A stretch of DNA of 64,000 nucleotides from Heterobilharzia americana. Taxonomy: Eukaryota; Platyhelminthes; Trematoda; Strigeidida; Schistosomatidae. Positions 12,963-24,879 of the stretch are shown piece by piece. The stretch covers positions 50,997,491-51,061,490 of the forward strand of contig OX104130.1 of assembly GCA_944470555.2 (NCBI GenBank), given 5' to 3'. Position numbers and translations under genes: made by a program. The notes below the pieces were generated by a model. The model saw nothing but the letters and a program-made list of their open reading frames with translations, searched no databases and was not told where the DNA came from. Within the stretch, counting starts at the first letter, position 1; the number at the start of each line of letters is the position of its first letter.

Positions 12963-13100
12963 AATGTCGTTCCAGTCCTAGTTAGAACAAAATAACCCAT
13001 TGGGAGGCAGGTACACTAGGCTGATGAGTCCCAGATAGGAAGAAATACGCATTTTAAATTCCACTGTTAGCCACTATCCACCTTCAGCATTCTGCTAAGA
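12963..13100 (+). mobile_element. Sm-alpha-like SINE copy with degenerate hammerhead
   Basis: It aligns with the copy at 3488-3700 from the B-box area (GTTCCAGTCCTAG) through the hammerhead to the block ACTGTTAGCCAC downstream. In the hammerhead (13013-13062) the core CTGATGA (13021-13027) is canonical. The closing base of stem II next to GAAA is A instead of C, and the GTC cleavage triplet is lost (the position reads ATT). Self-cleavage is therefore not expected. Confidence 0.75.
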
Positions 13101-16100
13101 ATACGAAAAGCTACTTATAATCAGCTGTTTCGTAGGGTACTTCTCGTTAAACGTATGAGAAAAATTTAGATTTTGTCACTTGCCATACTACTTCACTTTT
13201 CCGTGAAATGAAGAAACATACCACATTACGCTTATTAAAATAAGTTTCAAACGATAAAGATTTGTAGTTGAGGATGCGGATAACAGTCATCGGGTGTAAT
13301 TTGAGCTTTGATATTTTCATGTGCGCGTTCCACTTATATCAAACGTCAGAGAACACTAAACTATCGTCAAGTATCAAGGGGATTGTTTTGAACCCTTCTA
13401 CCACATTTACTATCCAAAATGAGAAACCTTTCCACACCTGAATAAACATATCCATAGTAGTTCGAATAGTCTATCACTTGGAGTCTCATTTGACTGTTTC
13501 ACACGCGATCTGCTTGGGCATATATTTCAAAATCCACTCTAGATACAACTCCTCTATCATAAATGCTGAGCTGTGCTGAATTCTTGTCTTGTCCTTCAGC
13601 AGAAGCTGAGATCTACTGAACCACGAAAGAAATGAAACAATTAAAACATAGGCTTCGATATCAAATATATAGCTAGTAATTAATACTTATTTCTATAGTT
13701 TTTATTACTTGTTATGTAAACGGAGATGTACTTTATTGATAAGCTTAAAATGAACATAATGCTACTTTAAAATTAAGATTGTATTCATCTAGAATAATAT
13801 TGAAAATGCATTGCATAAGTATGTTAGTCTCATAAGTCGTCTGAACAAAAATAGGCTACTTTATTAGATATATAGACTAACATTAACAGTTAACATTGTG
13901 CTGACTGAAAGTATGGGAAGAAGAATAATAAAGTGGAAATGTAGATGGGGTGCATTTATTTACTTAAGTAGTTTCAGTTTTGTACATTAGAAATGTTCAT
14001 TTATCATTTGAGAATGCGGGTACCATGGTCTGGTAAAACTGGTCATGCATAAAGAGAATAGACATAAAAAAATTGAAGATATTTTTCTTTGAATCGTCAG
14101 AAAACTAATTCGATCGTGTTCTTCAGTTATGTAAAAGCTCGAACATTTCACTGTAAGACATATACTCGCCTAAATCTCATTTTAAAAAATCTCTTATTAC
14201 TAGAGTTTATTGTAATTGGGGACAACATTAGCTGAGCACTACCCTGAAATAAATGGTCAATGGAAGAGTACATAACAATACCATAAATGAAAGCTATGCA
14301 TATACGAAAGACTGATATGTTTTTGTGTATTCTTTGCAACCATGTTACTGATTCATCGTTGTTTTAATAACACAATAAATAGTTAAAGGAATATGAGGAA
14401 AGGTATGTGATCCCATACTGACTTCACTTCAAAGTTAAAAGCCAACATGCAAAAAAGTTAACTGCAAATGTAGACAAATAAGTATACGTTCACTATATCA
14501 TTTTTAAAAGGTCAAATGATTATCAACAGATGAACAAACATGTTGTTCACTAACAATCTAAGATAATGGTCACAACAGATCACAAATTTTTCATTATATA
14601 CACTTGCATAAAGGTTTACTAAAGAAGACGCTTTGACAAGCAGCTTACTGGCCATATTGTAGCCTTTTATTTCATATTAGGTTTGTATCTTTGTGGTTAA
14701 ACTTGATAAAATATCTGAATATCCTAATTTGTTATCATCTCTGTATTAACAAGTAGAAATAATTATTTCACATTTTTTGACGAAATAATAACCTGCATAG
14801 CTGAATGACACCTGTTGGATTAATAGGATGACACTGGTTTTCACTAAAGCTTATGTTCGATGAAGTTTTGTTAGTGAATTGCAGAAAATTTTAGCTAAAG
14901 TTGTATTTGATTATACAAATAACAGTTAACTTATATTATTTTATCAATAGTCATTTATCATTCTTTCATATGGAAATGACTTTTTTCTTGAAATATATGG
15001 TTTAACAGTTTCCTTAAAGAAATGACATAAACTGGGGACATGCTTGGATATGAAGCATCTTTAAGTGTTCGGACAAAATTATCAATGGTTTTTGAGGACT
15101 CTATAAGGTCATCACTGAGATAATTGTGATAACAATTTGTTTAGCAATTGGTGAAATGTGAAGTATATCATCGAGTATAAAAGTGCAAAGTAAAACTATT
15201 TCTGAACATGACAGTTGACCTAATAACTGTAAAAATTTTTTAATAGAATTAATATGCACAGATATGTTTACATTACCTTTGAAGATTTAACCAACTTAAC
15301 AGGTGTATATTTGTTACTTGATAGTTGGTGTCAACGGTTATCTAGAAACCCTGCTGAGTGAGATTTCCCATGAAGCTCTGTTCTATCTCTTGACTACCAA
15401 ACTTAAAAATAGAGAAGATAACTTATGCTTATCAGGAGCACTTGGCTTAAAGAATTCTACATTTAGACAGGTTGTTTAAGGTACGATAGCGAATGTTATA
15501 CTCACCTTCAAAGTTCATGAGCAGTGAGTCTTTATTAAATCAGCCGCATTTTTTTAGATCACATATGAAAAGAATGTTTCCAAACTTCACACGAACAGTG
15601 TGTATGGTCAAGATTTGAGACATAATCCCCTGATGAATACTAGTAAGCGTAGAAATTAAAAGTGGTGTACCTCTGATTATTTTCGAATAAGTGACGCAAG
15701 TAAGCAAGAATACCAAGCTTGGACCAACTTTTGCTTGATCCTTTTGATTTAAAATGGTGATCTTTATCCGTCAATTTACTACTCGTTTCACAACCTAAGA
15801 GTGGTAAAAACTAGTCACTGATGGTGGTTGTTGCATGTGCCAGTTAGAATCCTCCCAGCAATGATTCATATAATTGTTATAAAAAGTACTTCCAGACAGA
15901 TTTGAGAAAGGCTGCTTTTTCAAGAGAATAATCTGTTTGAAGTTCACTTGAAACAAATTCATACATTTTTTAAATGTTACTCTTCTATCTCTCAATCAGG
16001 AATAATTCAAATATACATTCTTCTTAAACTTCGTCTGAGGGCCTATATCTTAACTTCTGTTTCTCCTGAGCATATAATACAGTGTGTCATTTGTATGGAA

Positions 16101-16603
16101 GGATTGCAACCACATAATAAAACTGACTAGACAAAACTAGTTGTACTGAAGAAAAATAAAATGTAGCAGGGTTATTAAGTAAAACTTCATGAATTTTTAT
16201 TAATCTGATAACGTCCACCGCTAATTCTGTCATCAACAGCAACAGGTACTTGTCATTGAGTTGATTTACTTTTCAGTTAGATGGTTTGTGCAGAACCAAT
16301 TACTTTCTGAGTAGTTTCCATCAACCAATAGTATTAACTTGGAAATAAGGAAGTACTGAATATTATACTTGTTTAGTTTTAATAATTTCAGCTCTGATTT
16401 TCAAGCATATAACCGTCACTACTTGTGGTGAGATCACTTTTCATTTGGTAGTTTGGAATCCAACGACTAACTTTTTTAAACTTGTGTCAGTTCACAGTAT
16501 AGCGCAATCGTCACCTCTTTATAAGTGACTCGTTTCGAGGTGAACTTCTAAAATTTATAATATAAAGTTGTCACCTGTGTAGTGTTGGGAAAAAGATATT
16601 AGC
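13101..16603. other. AT-rich intergenic sequence
   Basis: No gene or clear repeat was recognised. ORFs of 60-66 residues near 14148-14339 and 15795-16130 carry no motifs. Confidence 0.45.
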
Positions 16604-16622
16604 ATATATATATATATATATA
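16604..16622. repeat. (TA)n microsatellite
   Basis: Short TA tract just upstream of the first copy of the 29-nt SINE tail at 16632. Confidence 0.9.
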
Positions 16623-16631
16623 ATATATTAT

Positions 16632-17063
16632 CAGTCTACGATGAATAACAACTTGAAATAATTCCAAATCTCCACAACTCCCTCAAAATTTAATTGAATT
16701 GGTGTTCATTGGTAACTAGTTTCGAGAAGTATTCCAAAGTTCCAATGACAAGTCGTGACCGGTGGAGTCAAAGCCTGATGGCCATGAGGACAAATACTCA
16801 GCGACGACATTGGGTGGCGGTTGCGCTATATATCGTGAGCTAACAGAAGTTGGAAATATGGAGCATTGGATTCTGACCCAGTGGCTCAATGGTAACGCGC
16901 TGGTCGCGGAACCTGAAGGTCGCGGGTTCGATTCCTGCTTGTGGGGTCGTGGGTGCGCACTGCTGAGGAGTCCCATACTAGGACGAAACAGCTGTCCAGT
17001 GCTCCCAGGTTTCCTTTGTTCCTCCAACTGATTTCAGTCTACGATGAATAACAACTTGAAATA
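16632..17063 (+). mobile_element. Full-length tRNA-derived hammerhead SINE (family II)
   Basis: This is the best-preserved copy of a roughly 400-bp repeat with at least nine partial relatives in the window. It has a perfect pol III A box, TGGCTCAATGG (16882-16892), and a perfect B box, GGTTCGATTCC (16925-16935), so the unit is tRNA-derived and may be transcribed by RNA polymerase III. A complete hammerhead ribozyme follows at 16950-17007. The 29-nt tail beginning CAGTCTACGATGAATAACAA is present identically at 16632-16660 and 17035-17063, giving a repeat period of 403 bp. This resembles the structure expected of a tandem or permuted unit. The long ORFs on both strands (16716-17031) are by-products of its higher GC and not genes. 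It has no coding capacity and would rely on another element's reverse transcriptase. Confidence 0.88.
16950..17007 (+). ncRNA. Intact hammerhead ribozyme
   Basis: All conserved positions are present. Core 1 is CTGAGGA (16963-16969, variable position 7 is G), and G12-A13-A14 with A15.1 are at 16985-16988. The cleavage triplet is GTC (16994-16996), with predicted scission after C17 at 16996. Stem II pairs GTCC (16970-16973) with GGAC (16981-16984) around a 7-nt loop, CATACTA. Stem III is ACAG/CTGT (16988-16991 with 16992-16995), with no loop. Stem I is GCACTG (16957-16962) with CAGTGC (16997-17002). It is extended beyond a TGC/T internal loop by TGGG (16950-16953) and CCCA (17004-17007). An internal loop in stem I is where natural hammerheads make their tertiary contact with loop II. 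Very short stem III is typical of the schistosome and PLE-associated type. Activity is predicted from family knowledge, not shown. Confidence 0.88.
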
Positions 17064-17274
17064 TATTAGCTTATTCTTAATACATGTACAATCTTTGAAA
17101 AAGCTACACATTTTGCACATACATCATTTAATATCTTTCTGTCTCATATATTTAGTGGCAGATGATGTAAAAGTAGTTAAAAAATATTAATTACATATCA
17201 CATTACATTTTAGAATGGCCTGCAATTAAATCAAGAAGAATTTTAGTCTGCAAAATCTTCCCAAGATGTCATTT

Positions 17275-17520
17275 ATTTATTTACGCTTATGAATCTGTTT
17301 TGTGCATTCCACTGGATCAAGTTGACCGCACTTTAATGTCATACAGACTCTTTGAATATATGCCTCTATATTAACTTTGGTTTCATTTAAATGTCGTTTT
17401 GTTTGTGGTAGCTGACAGTAGATTTCAGGATGCGTGTTTCGTCCTATTCGATACACATTAGCCAAGTGCACCTGCAAACTGGCGACTGAAGATGTTTCTA
17501 CCAATGATACTTGAGTTCAG
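17275..17520 (-). mobile_element. Sm-alpha-like SINE copy with dead hammerhead (minus strand)
   Basis: On the minus strand the series GAATAGGACGAAACACGCAT, CCTG and CTACTGTCAGCTACCA matches the Sm-alpha-like hammerhead and its downstream block (compare 3621-3665). The first core strand reads CTAATGT instead of CTGANGA, and the cleavage triplet is ATC, so it is inactive. A 75-codon ORF on this strand is a chance frame through the repeat. Confidence 0.65.
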
Positions 17521-18208
17521 TAATCATTCCTTCATACGCTGGAAAGTTATTCCTTAAGGTTTTGAATCATGAGAGTCATTACAGTTAGTAAGTTTCAGTG
17601 TCAATAGAGAAGATGTCTCTTAGTGGGGTGGAGGCAGATTAGTCTGAGTTGATTCAAATTGGCTCCTGGACCTTATTATTTGACACCACCATCTGAATTA
17701 TACTGCAAAATAAGATTAGCTACATGTTTCTACCTCATTTTCATGCCTTTTTAGATCGTAACTTTGGTTATTACTACTAGTTGCTTGATTAAACTGTAAG
17801 ACAAAGCGTTGTGCTTATTCTGTTTGAGCCACTTTAAGACTTACTCAAACTTGGTTGAACTCTCATGTCTGCTTTTCATTAAGCATCTGATATTTACGAA
17901 TTTCGATTCGATTTCTTATAAGAGAAATAAATACGGCTGTTTTGCACGAACTTAGTTTATTGATAATAAAATTTTCGGTTACCATAAACAATTTTTTATT
18001 ACCTTATACTTCTTAAAGTTAAATATACGCAAAATTATGGTATGTTTTTTAACATATTACTAAAATGAAGTATTAGATTGTATTTCAGTGAGTTTCTTTC
18101 CTTACTTTATGAGGTTAATCTGTTGTAGCATTTCTTGTCACATAATGATTTTCTCTCCGAGTTTTTTCATCGAACAGAAATCTTTGTATACAATGTAATG
18201 GTTATAGG

Positions 18209-18398
18209 CGCATTCGTGGTAGAAATAAAAATGCACTCAACAGCCTTGTATATATTTGTGCAGCAGGCAATGAACCACATCTATTATATGAGTGCTAACA
18301 ATGCTACATGGCTGACCAAACCTCAGTAGACGAAGCGGGGTTCGAACTAGTAAGCCACTAGTGAGAGTCATCTCCGTAAGCCAATATACCACAACTGC
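18209..18398 (-). repeat. tRNA-derived repeat family III, copy 2
   Basis: It aligns with 12765-12962. On the minus strand it shows AGTTCGAACCCCG as a B-box-like element, and a weak A-box-like stretch near GTGGTATATTGGC. The two copies have diverged considerably, so the family is old. The + strand ORF of 64 codons crossing it is not a gene. Confidence 0.6.
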
Positions 18399-18404
18399 AA
18401 CAAA

Positions 18405-21400
18405 ATTTCAGAGGTGGCTGGGTTTTATCGTTTGCATCTAGAGCGTAAATAGTTTTCTCACTTCCAATCAAAAGATACAGTGGTGTATTTCGTTAGTTAA
18501 TGACACTTTTTTGTCACGGATTGCACATTGTGATCTTGTCTGGGTGGTTTCCAGTTGATGCCACAATAAGGTAGTTGAGAAACCACTCACTTGTGAGAAC
18601 TGTCAATGTGGAGCACGTAATTTGCAAATAATCTGGTATTTGGACGGTAGTAAGATGACATTAGAAAACAAATATTTTACAGGTCATCAGGGAAATTAAG
18701 ACTGATACATATCTGAACACAACTAAAAATTTAGTTTTTGATTTCAACAACACAATAAAATGTGATTTTTCTAAATGTAATTTGTTTACATAAATACTTC
18801 CCGAGCAGTCTTATCGCACATGCACTTATCGTGTATATTCGTTTGAAAAACAGCAAAGGATAAACGAGTTGAAAAATGAAAGTAATTGGGGGGCGGTTAG
18901 GCTGTTAGTTTAGCGATCAAATCATTGATGGAAAGGTAAAATAAGGCATAAATCGCCAGTGAAGACCAAACTTAGTTACTAAGACAGGTTTATTGTAAAA
19001 AATTGGTTTTAAATACATAAAAGAGGTCTAGATTTTCTTACAGCTGGGGTTTAAAAAACCTAAGTATATGCCTTCAATAGGCTTTGTAGATAGGGTTTAA
19101 AATGTTTAAAAGATCAACCATGTGGCCCATTTCAGTGGTATTTATAGGAATAGACAAAATTGGAACCTACTACCTGGCTTAGTGGGTTAATTAACTCAGT
19201 TTGTTGTCTCAATCAGTTTGGAATATACTCTGTTGAATATTTGCATGGGTCGAGTGGTCCTGCTATGTATTCGCAACCACATGGACGCAACAAACTAGTA
19301 AACACAGTAGAATTTCACCTCATCATTCAAATGTTTTGTGGGTTCTTAAAAGTATCTGAGTTCAGTTTACTTTATAATACTAACCTTTGTCACGAAGTAG
19401 CTTCTTTAGATCCTTACCATACGTCTTTCTTTAGTGGTTTAGTTTTGCGAACTACTTTTTTCAGAGTAGCATCATCATCTTCATACCTTTGAAAATGACT
19501 GAAGATAGTTGTCTTTGTCTTGAAACGTTTGTTGTCGGAAGAAAGTGAGATGAGGTTTCACTTTCTTCAACTAAAGTATCATTTGTGCACATCATTTAAT
19601 TTCAGTTCAATAGAAGCAAACAGAAACCTTGATAACATAGATATTGTCTCCAGTATGTAGCTTTTCTATAAGTGAACCTTTTTATTATTATATAGGTAGA
19701 ACCTTTACACTGTAGCAAAATGTAATTTCACTGTATTCCTTTTGTTATACTGAACACAGTAAAAAATATGCTCCGCGATTATGTTTTGAGCACAATATGT
19801 CACGTATAATCATATCGTGTTTGTAAGTAATACTGTCGTTGGTAAATAAAATGAAGAACAATAATGGAATGAATCCTTTTATTCACCGGTTTTGCCGATA
19901 AGCTATCAAACTATCTGGTTGTGGTAAACAGTGATTTTTTTCATTCTCGTATGTTGAGTGTTTTAATTTTTAACTTCTTATCTGGTGACAGTTGTGGTTT
20001 TTGAAAGGTAATATTTAATGAGCTTGTTGTTTGAAAGTGTTTCCAACTGGTGGTGGAATCACTACTGCTGCAATAATATTTTACCAGCAAATTAAGTCGT
20101 TTAAATTCTGATTAAAACTGAAAGTATCGTATTTGACAATATTACCGAAAGTTGAATGATTCGAAGAATGAAGAACAGAAGCAGTCATTTTGAGTTATTA
20201 GGAGTCTTCAAAATGAGAAGTATTAGCACTCATCGATATACTGTTTGATGCCTTAAGTAGTTTCCACGGTTGATATCTACGAAGGGTATTTCTTTTTTGT
20301 CTATGAAACTGACCGAAGTTACGGGCCTGATAACCTGCTGAACTTGAAGATGGGGGACAAGTTTGTCTTCAAATGAAAAAGGTTTTTTTTGGCTAGAAAG
20401 TGACAAGCAATTCCTAGCTTGACATAACAATATATGTTCAGATTAACATGATCATGATATTCCTCAATAGGAAATAAACCTTGTATTTAATGAAACAAAT
20501 GAAAGTTCTTCAGTTTTATCCTAGCCATAACATATGCTTTGATATATTCCGTCATTAGACAAGATAACTTATTCCACTAAGTGAAAAAACATTCATAATG
20601 AAATGCAGTAACCTGAATAACAGTTAACGATTCTCTTGCTTTTTCTAACCTTTAAGGTAAAAATTACATGCTTGAGAGAAATTTATGTGCACTCTAGACA
20701 CCGAAAGCTAGGGATTATTAGTGAACTGGCTGATCGCTTATCTCTCTTAGAAATTTCTTCCTTCTTCATCAACTTGTTTCGGAGGTACAATGATTGTGAG
20801 ATTCGAGTGTATTTAAAGTTAACCAGAATTTCTCTTTTGTATGTAACACGGAGTTAGAAAGATGACTTGCAAATGAAGATATTTTATGAAAGTTCATTTG
20901 TGATGGGATTCGAATGAACGTTTTCCTAAATGTTTCAGAACATGTGCCAAAATTAATAGTAGTTGACACAATTAATCAATCAAAAAGGGAGATCTCATGT
21001 TAACACAACACATAAAAGTTCTGAGAATGTTCAAAGGCACTTTTCGGCAACTAACTTTGCAGTATCCTTTTGTCTTTTGCATACATGAAGAAGCACTCAC
21101 AACAATATTTTATTTATGGTAGTGTGCAGAGAATTACCATCTTCTGTTTTGCAGTTATCTGTGTGTTTCGATTCTCTTTCGCAAACTACTGGTAAAAATC
21201 CCGAATGGCAATCGGTTACTTTCTGTCATTTCTTTATGTTACTTCATAAAAGTTTGCTTCGAACATGTAAAATGAATTGAAACTTATGAAGTTCGTCCAG
21301 GTTAATGTACATCTGTAGGCTGCTACCACTCTCATTTCACTACAAATGTAGAAAATATCTGTAATGACGTCTGTTAAATGTTAGAGTAACAAATGTTTTG

Positions 21401-22939
21401 GACTGCTTCAAACTCTACGGAATTTTACGGAAACTATAATAAAATTGGACTCAGCTTTTTTCAGATTAAGTCATTTTCAGCCATTAAACTGCTGAGGTCT
21501 GCGTAACCAACGAACCAGTGAAACAATGTTGCACTCCACACTGCTGTTGATACCGGTCATTCATTCAGTGTCGGTATGACATCTGGCATCGCCACATAGA
21601 GGTTGCCATACCTCATATCAGCATACCATCGAAAAAGGCAGCAGGATGAAAGGCAAATAAATAAAGAAAGCAATGGAAAGTAGTAGTAAGCCATTATGTG
21701 AGAAGGCACAGGAATGATATAATACTGCTATTCCGTGGCAGATAAAGTAAAAATAATATGTGAGTGGATCCTTGCCAGTGGGATTATATCTGAAGCATAT
21801 CACCTACATTCTCCAACCAGCAAACTTGCTTAATTGGCTCGGATTTCATGTTTCAGTCTGGCTATCTAAAATTAGCAGTTTCGTAACGGAGTATACGGCA
21901 ACCAGGCTTTTATAAAGCATCCTAGGCATATGAGTCAATAAAAGCTTAAAACTTTGTTGGCTGGCTTATGTCTTTCACCTAAAGCTCTACACCTCACTTC
22001 TAAGTGGCTGGCGTGGTGGTTCAATAACATTTGGCTTACGTTATGAAGGTGACGGTGGTCGAACACCTCGCCGTGTTTCTCAGCCGTGTTACAGACCAAA
22101 GGTAACTGCAGTGCAGCACAGTAGACCATTAGTTGACAGCCGGATATCACGATGGAGCTGTGAATGATATAATTTGCATAAAACTAGGTGGATCCAAAAA
22201 TTTCGTCAGTCACTGAGTAGTCATCGTCTGATTTCCCAAACATAAGGAGTTATCAACGTACCCAACCATTTCGCTCCTTTTGTTAGACAGAGCATCAACA
22301 CCGACTAGTCTTGGAGCATCCTACTACCACTAAAAACAAGCGACAGAACTACTGTTGGACTTCAGTAAAAAAAACTGAAAGTCGTGTGATCAGTTTGATA
22401 TGATTGTGGCTCATCAGTTTTTCCAGGAACGTCATTTAGTAAATACTACTTTACTACTGTGTACTATGTCAAATAAATGAATGTAAGATGTAATACTACT
22501 TTAACACAGTACTTAAGTTTAGTTTCTTCATAAGTGTATTAATGTGTTGGGTCACTCTGAATCCTTTGTAAAAGTGGAACAACTCTTTTATTCAGCCCTT
22601 TAGAATATAGTAATGTCTTGTTGGCTGAATGCATATAACATCTTTACATGAATACCCCAAAAAGGTAAACAGATTTCAGAATCTTCAAGCATTCAGAGAG
22701 CAATTAAAGTGTGATTAGGCAACTCATTTTGTTTCACACTCACATTTCTGGTAATACAACATTTTGGACTGAACGAAATACGAAGTGATTACGGTCTGTG
22801 ATGTCTGAGCACTTCTGAAGAGTACAAGGTCTTCTCTTTGTTCCGTTAATTTTTTATTTGAATAGTGAGTTGTATTAACACTCAAAAAACCGAAAGCAGG
22901 GAATATTAAATGAAAAATATACTTGATGACGAAGAAAAT
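18405..22939. other. Mostly unassigned sequence, GC-richer patches at 21450-21620 and 21930-22170
   Basis: The patch at 21930-22170 has a weak tRNA-like arrangement on + (TGGTTCAATAACATTTGG then GGTCGAACACC) and may be another old SINE. Around 19440-19560 the sequence CTTGAAACGTTTG resembles the 'GAAACGTT' blocks seen in the repeats at 42330 and 50600, possibly the end of a Penelope-like element. The 110-residue ORF at 19160-19492 + has no recognisable motif. I assign no gene. Confidence 0.35.
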
Positions 22940-23335
22940 CTTTGTCCTCTTGTAATATAAACAAAAGTCAGTCCCGTTTAGTCCATCGGGCAACATTCAT
23001 CTGTTCAGATGACACTTTCGATGAAGAACTCCAAATTATCTGTGGCATACTGAGTAGTAATGAATGTCCAGAAATGTTTCTAGTTAAAAATATGAATGTA
23101 CCTAATATAAAACTCAGAGTACCTACAGCTTCAAAGAAACCGTTGTTCCTATAACTACAGTTTCGGGATGACATCAGATAAATTGTGACAGCCCCTAAGG
23201 AAATCCATAAGGAGACAAACTAATGCGGCAAAGTTATGCTGTTAATTCTACTGTCCGCCAACGATGAATTTGCGGATGAAAAAAATACAACCTGACGTAA
23301 CCTCGTTTTCACCTATGCTTTATGGGTTCTTATTA
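22940..23335 (+). pseudogene. Penelope-like element fragment, linker between RT and GIY-YIG
   Basis: The 70-residue open frame from 22942 contains RLVHRATFICSDDTFDEEL and then a segment resembling 'L-NGYP--FI' followed by SKKPLFL. In Penelope-like proteins this order (an 'L-HRA--IC---L--EL' helix, then 'GYP') marks the connector after the RT thumb. Past the stop at 23152 the sequence LQFRDDIR continues the expected 'LPF+GD' block in the same frame. Further on, TNAAKLC and CPP appear in a shifted frame. The fragment is therefore frame-broken, and neither the catalytic palm nor the GIY-YIG domain is visible. It is on the same strand as the better-preserved fragment at 24880-25470 but is probably a separate insertion, since both cover the linker. 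Confidence 0.65.
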
Positions 23336-24879
23336 TGTATACACCAGAAGCTATCGAAATACACCTGAACAAGCTGAATCTGTGTTTAGAAGACAGCCTC
23401 TTTCTTTGCCTTGGTAATCTGATATAGAATGTCTATAAAAACACTACCCTCTCATTCATTCACCCCACAAAAGTTTGCAATTATTATTGTCATTAGAGTC
23501 TTAGCCATTTCGCCTTTTCCACCTCCTGTTTATAATTACTGTGAACAATTGACCACTTGACGTAATAATTTGTTTTCTCTTCTCTTCCCTTTAGTTACTG
23601 TTACACAGACTATCAACTACTTAACAACCTGTTTAAAATTTGACGATTTTACCATGTAATTATTCCTTGATTTATCACATTCTAATAACCATGATTAATT
23701 ACCAGCCTCATGATACTTTGAGATTGATAACTTATTATGAAACAATCATCATCAATAGACTGGTATGTAATTTTATATATTAGTATAGAGCCATTGACGA
23801 GGAACTAATTGAAAAAAAATATTTCTTTGCTCATTCTATTTGCTTTCATAATGTCTTATTGGGAATTTTCGCATTACTGAAACGTATATCCATCGGTAAC
23901 GATGCTAGGAATAAAATTGGACTGCTTTTCTGTTACACCTTTGGTGATAATCTACGATGTAGGACATGTAGTTTTTTCCTAGATGCGTCGCATAGACCTA
24001 TGGAGAAGACAGAATTAATTCAAACATATTACTTAGTGAATATACCTGATCGGTTATTTGATGACAGAAAATGAAACCATTGGTTCTTCCAATATGATAT
24101 GCTCAATGGACAAACCGTTTTTCCGAATGGTGTTATTACAGCATGGGGTGATGTACAACTTTTTTAACTGAACATGAATAGTTCAAAAGCAATGATGTTC
24201 TCAATTTTAAGAGTTTATTTGAAACAAAGACATGAAATCCTGTCTAACACTTTTAATCCCCTTCATATATATGACTTTAAATTTCAACCTAAGCATTTCA
24301 TTAGGTTTTCTGTAAATTTACAAGTAATAATGAACGCAATAAAGTTATAAGATTCTGTCGTCATTCTATTTTTAAGAGCTTCACGTAAGTTAAAATTTCA
24401 GTCCATAACAAGTAAAGTCTTTAATTCTTCTTAGCTGCTGGTTCAAATTCTGTATGATACACGCTTTCATTACACTTTCAATCATAACCTTGCATTAAGT
24501 ACCTCAAAGTTCAAGATCAAATCCGAGTTATACACAGGTAACTCCTTTTTAACTGTAAAGTATGTAACCTAGGATGCTAAGTGTTTGTTTATTTTGTGTG
24601 ACAGAATACTGAATAAGATTTAACTGAGCAGTGTAAACTACTAATCGTAAGGAACTACGCTTAGGTTAACATACCTCCTAGTGTTTTCCGTTGAAAGAAA
24701 AAAATTAGTTTTTAAAACAAATCAACCATTTTTAGTAATTTGAGAATGAAATAAAAAGTTTTATCTACAAAAATCATCTCAAAATATAATTTTGTAAACC
24801 GTGACTAATCAAAACTGAGTATATGTAGTAGTTTTAATTATCTCAATAAAAATTACAGTAAAACACTGTTTGAAACACC
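23336..24879. other. AT-rich sequence without supported features
   Basis: Nothing recognisable. The 71-residue ORF at 23859-24074 + has no family motif. Confidence 0.4.

Noticed and set aside
16400..16430. AACCGTCAC-like start of a schistosome spliced-leader RNA
   Set aside because: Similarity ends after about nine bases and no Sm-site or downstream match is present.
16716..17031. ORFs of 103 (minus) and 89 (plus) residues, the longest left of the retroelements
   Set aside because: Both lie entirely within the hammerhead SINE and reflect its higher GC. Other copies do not keep the frames.
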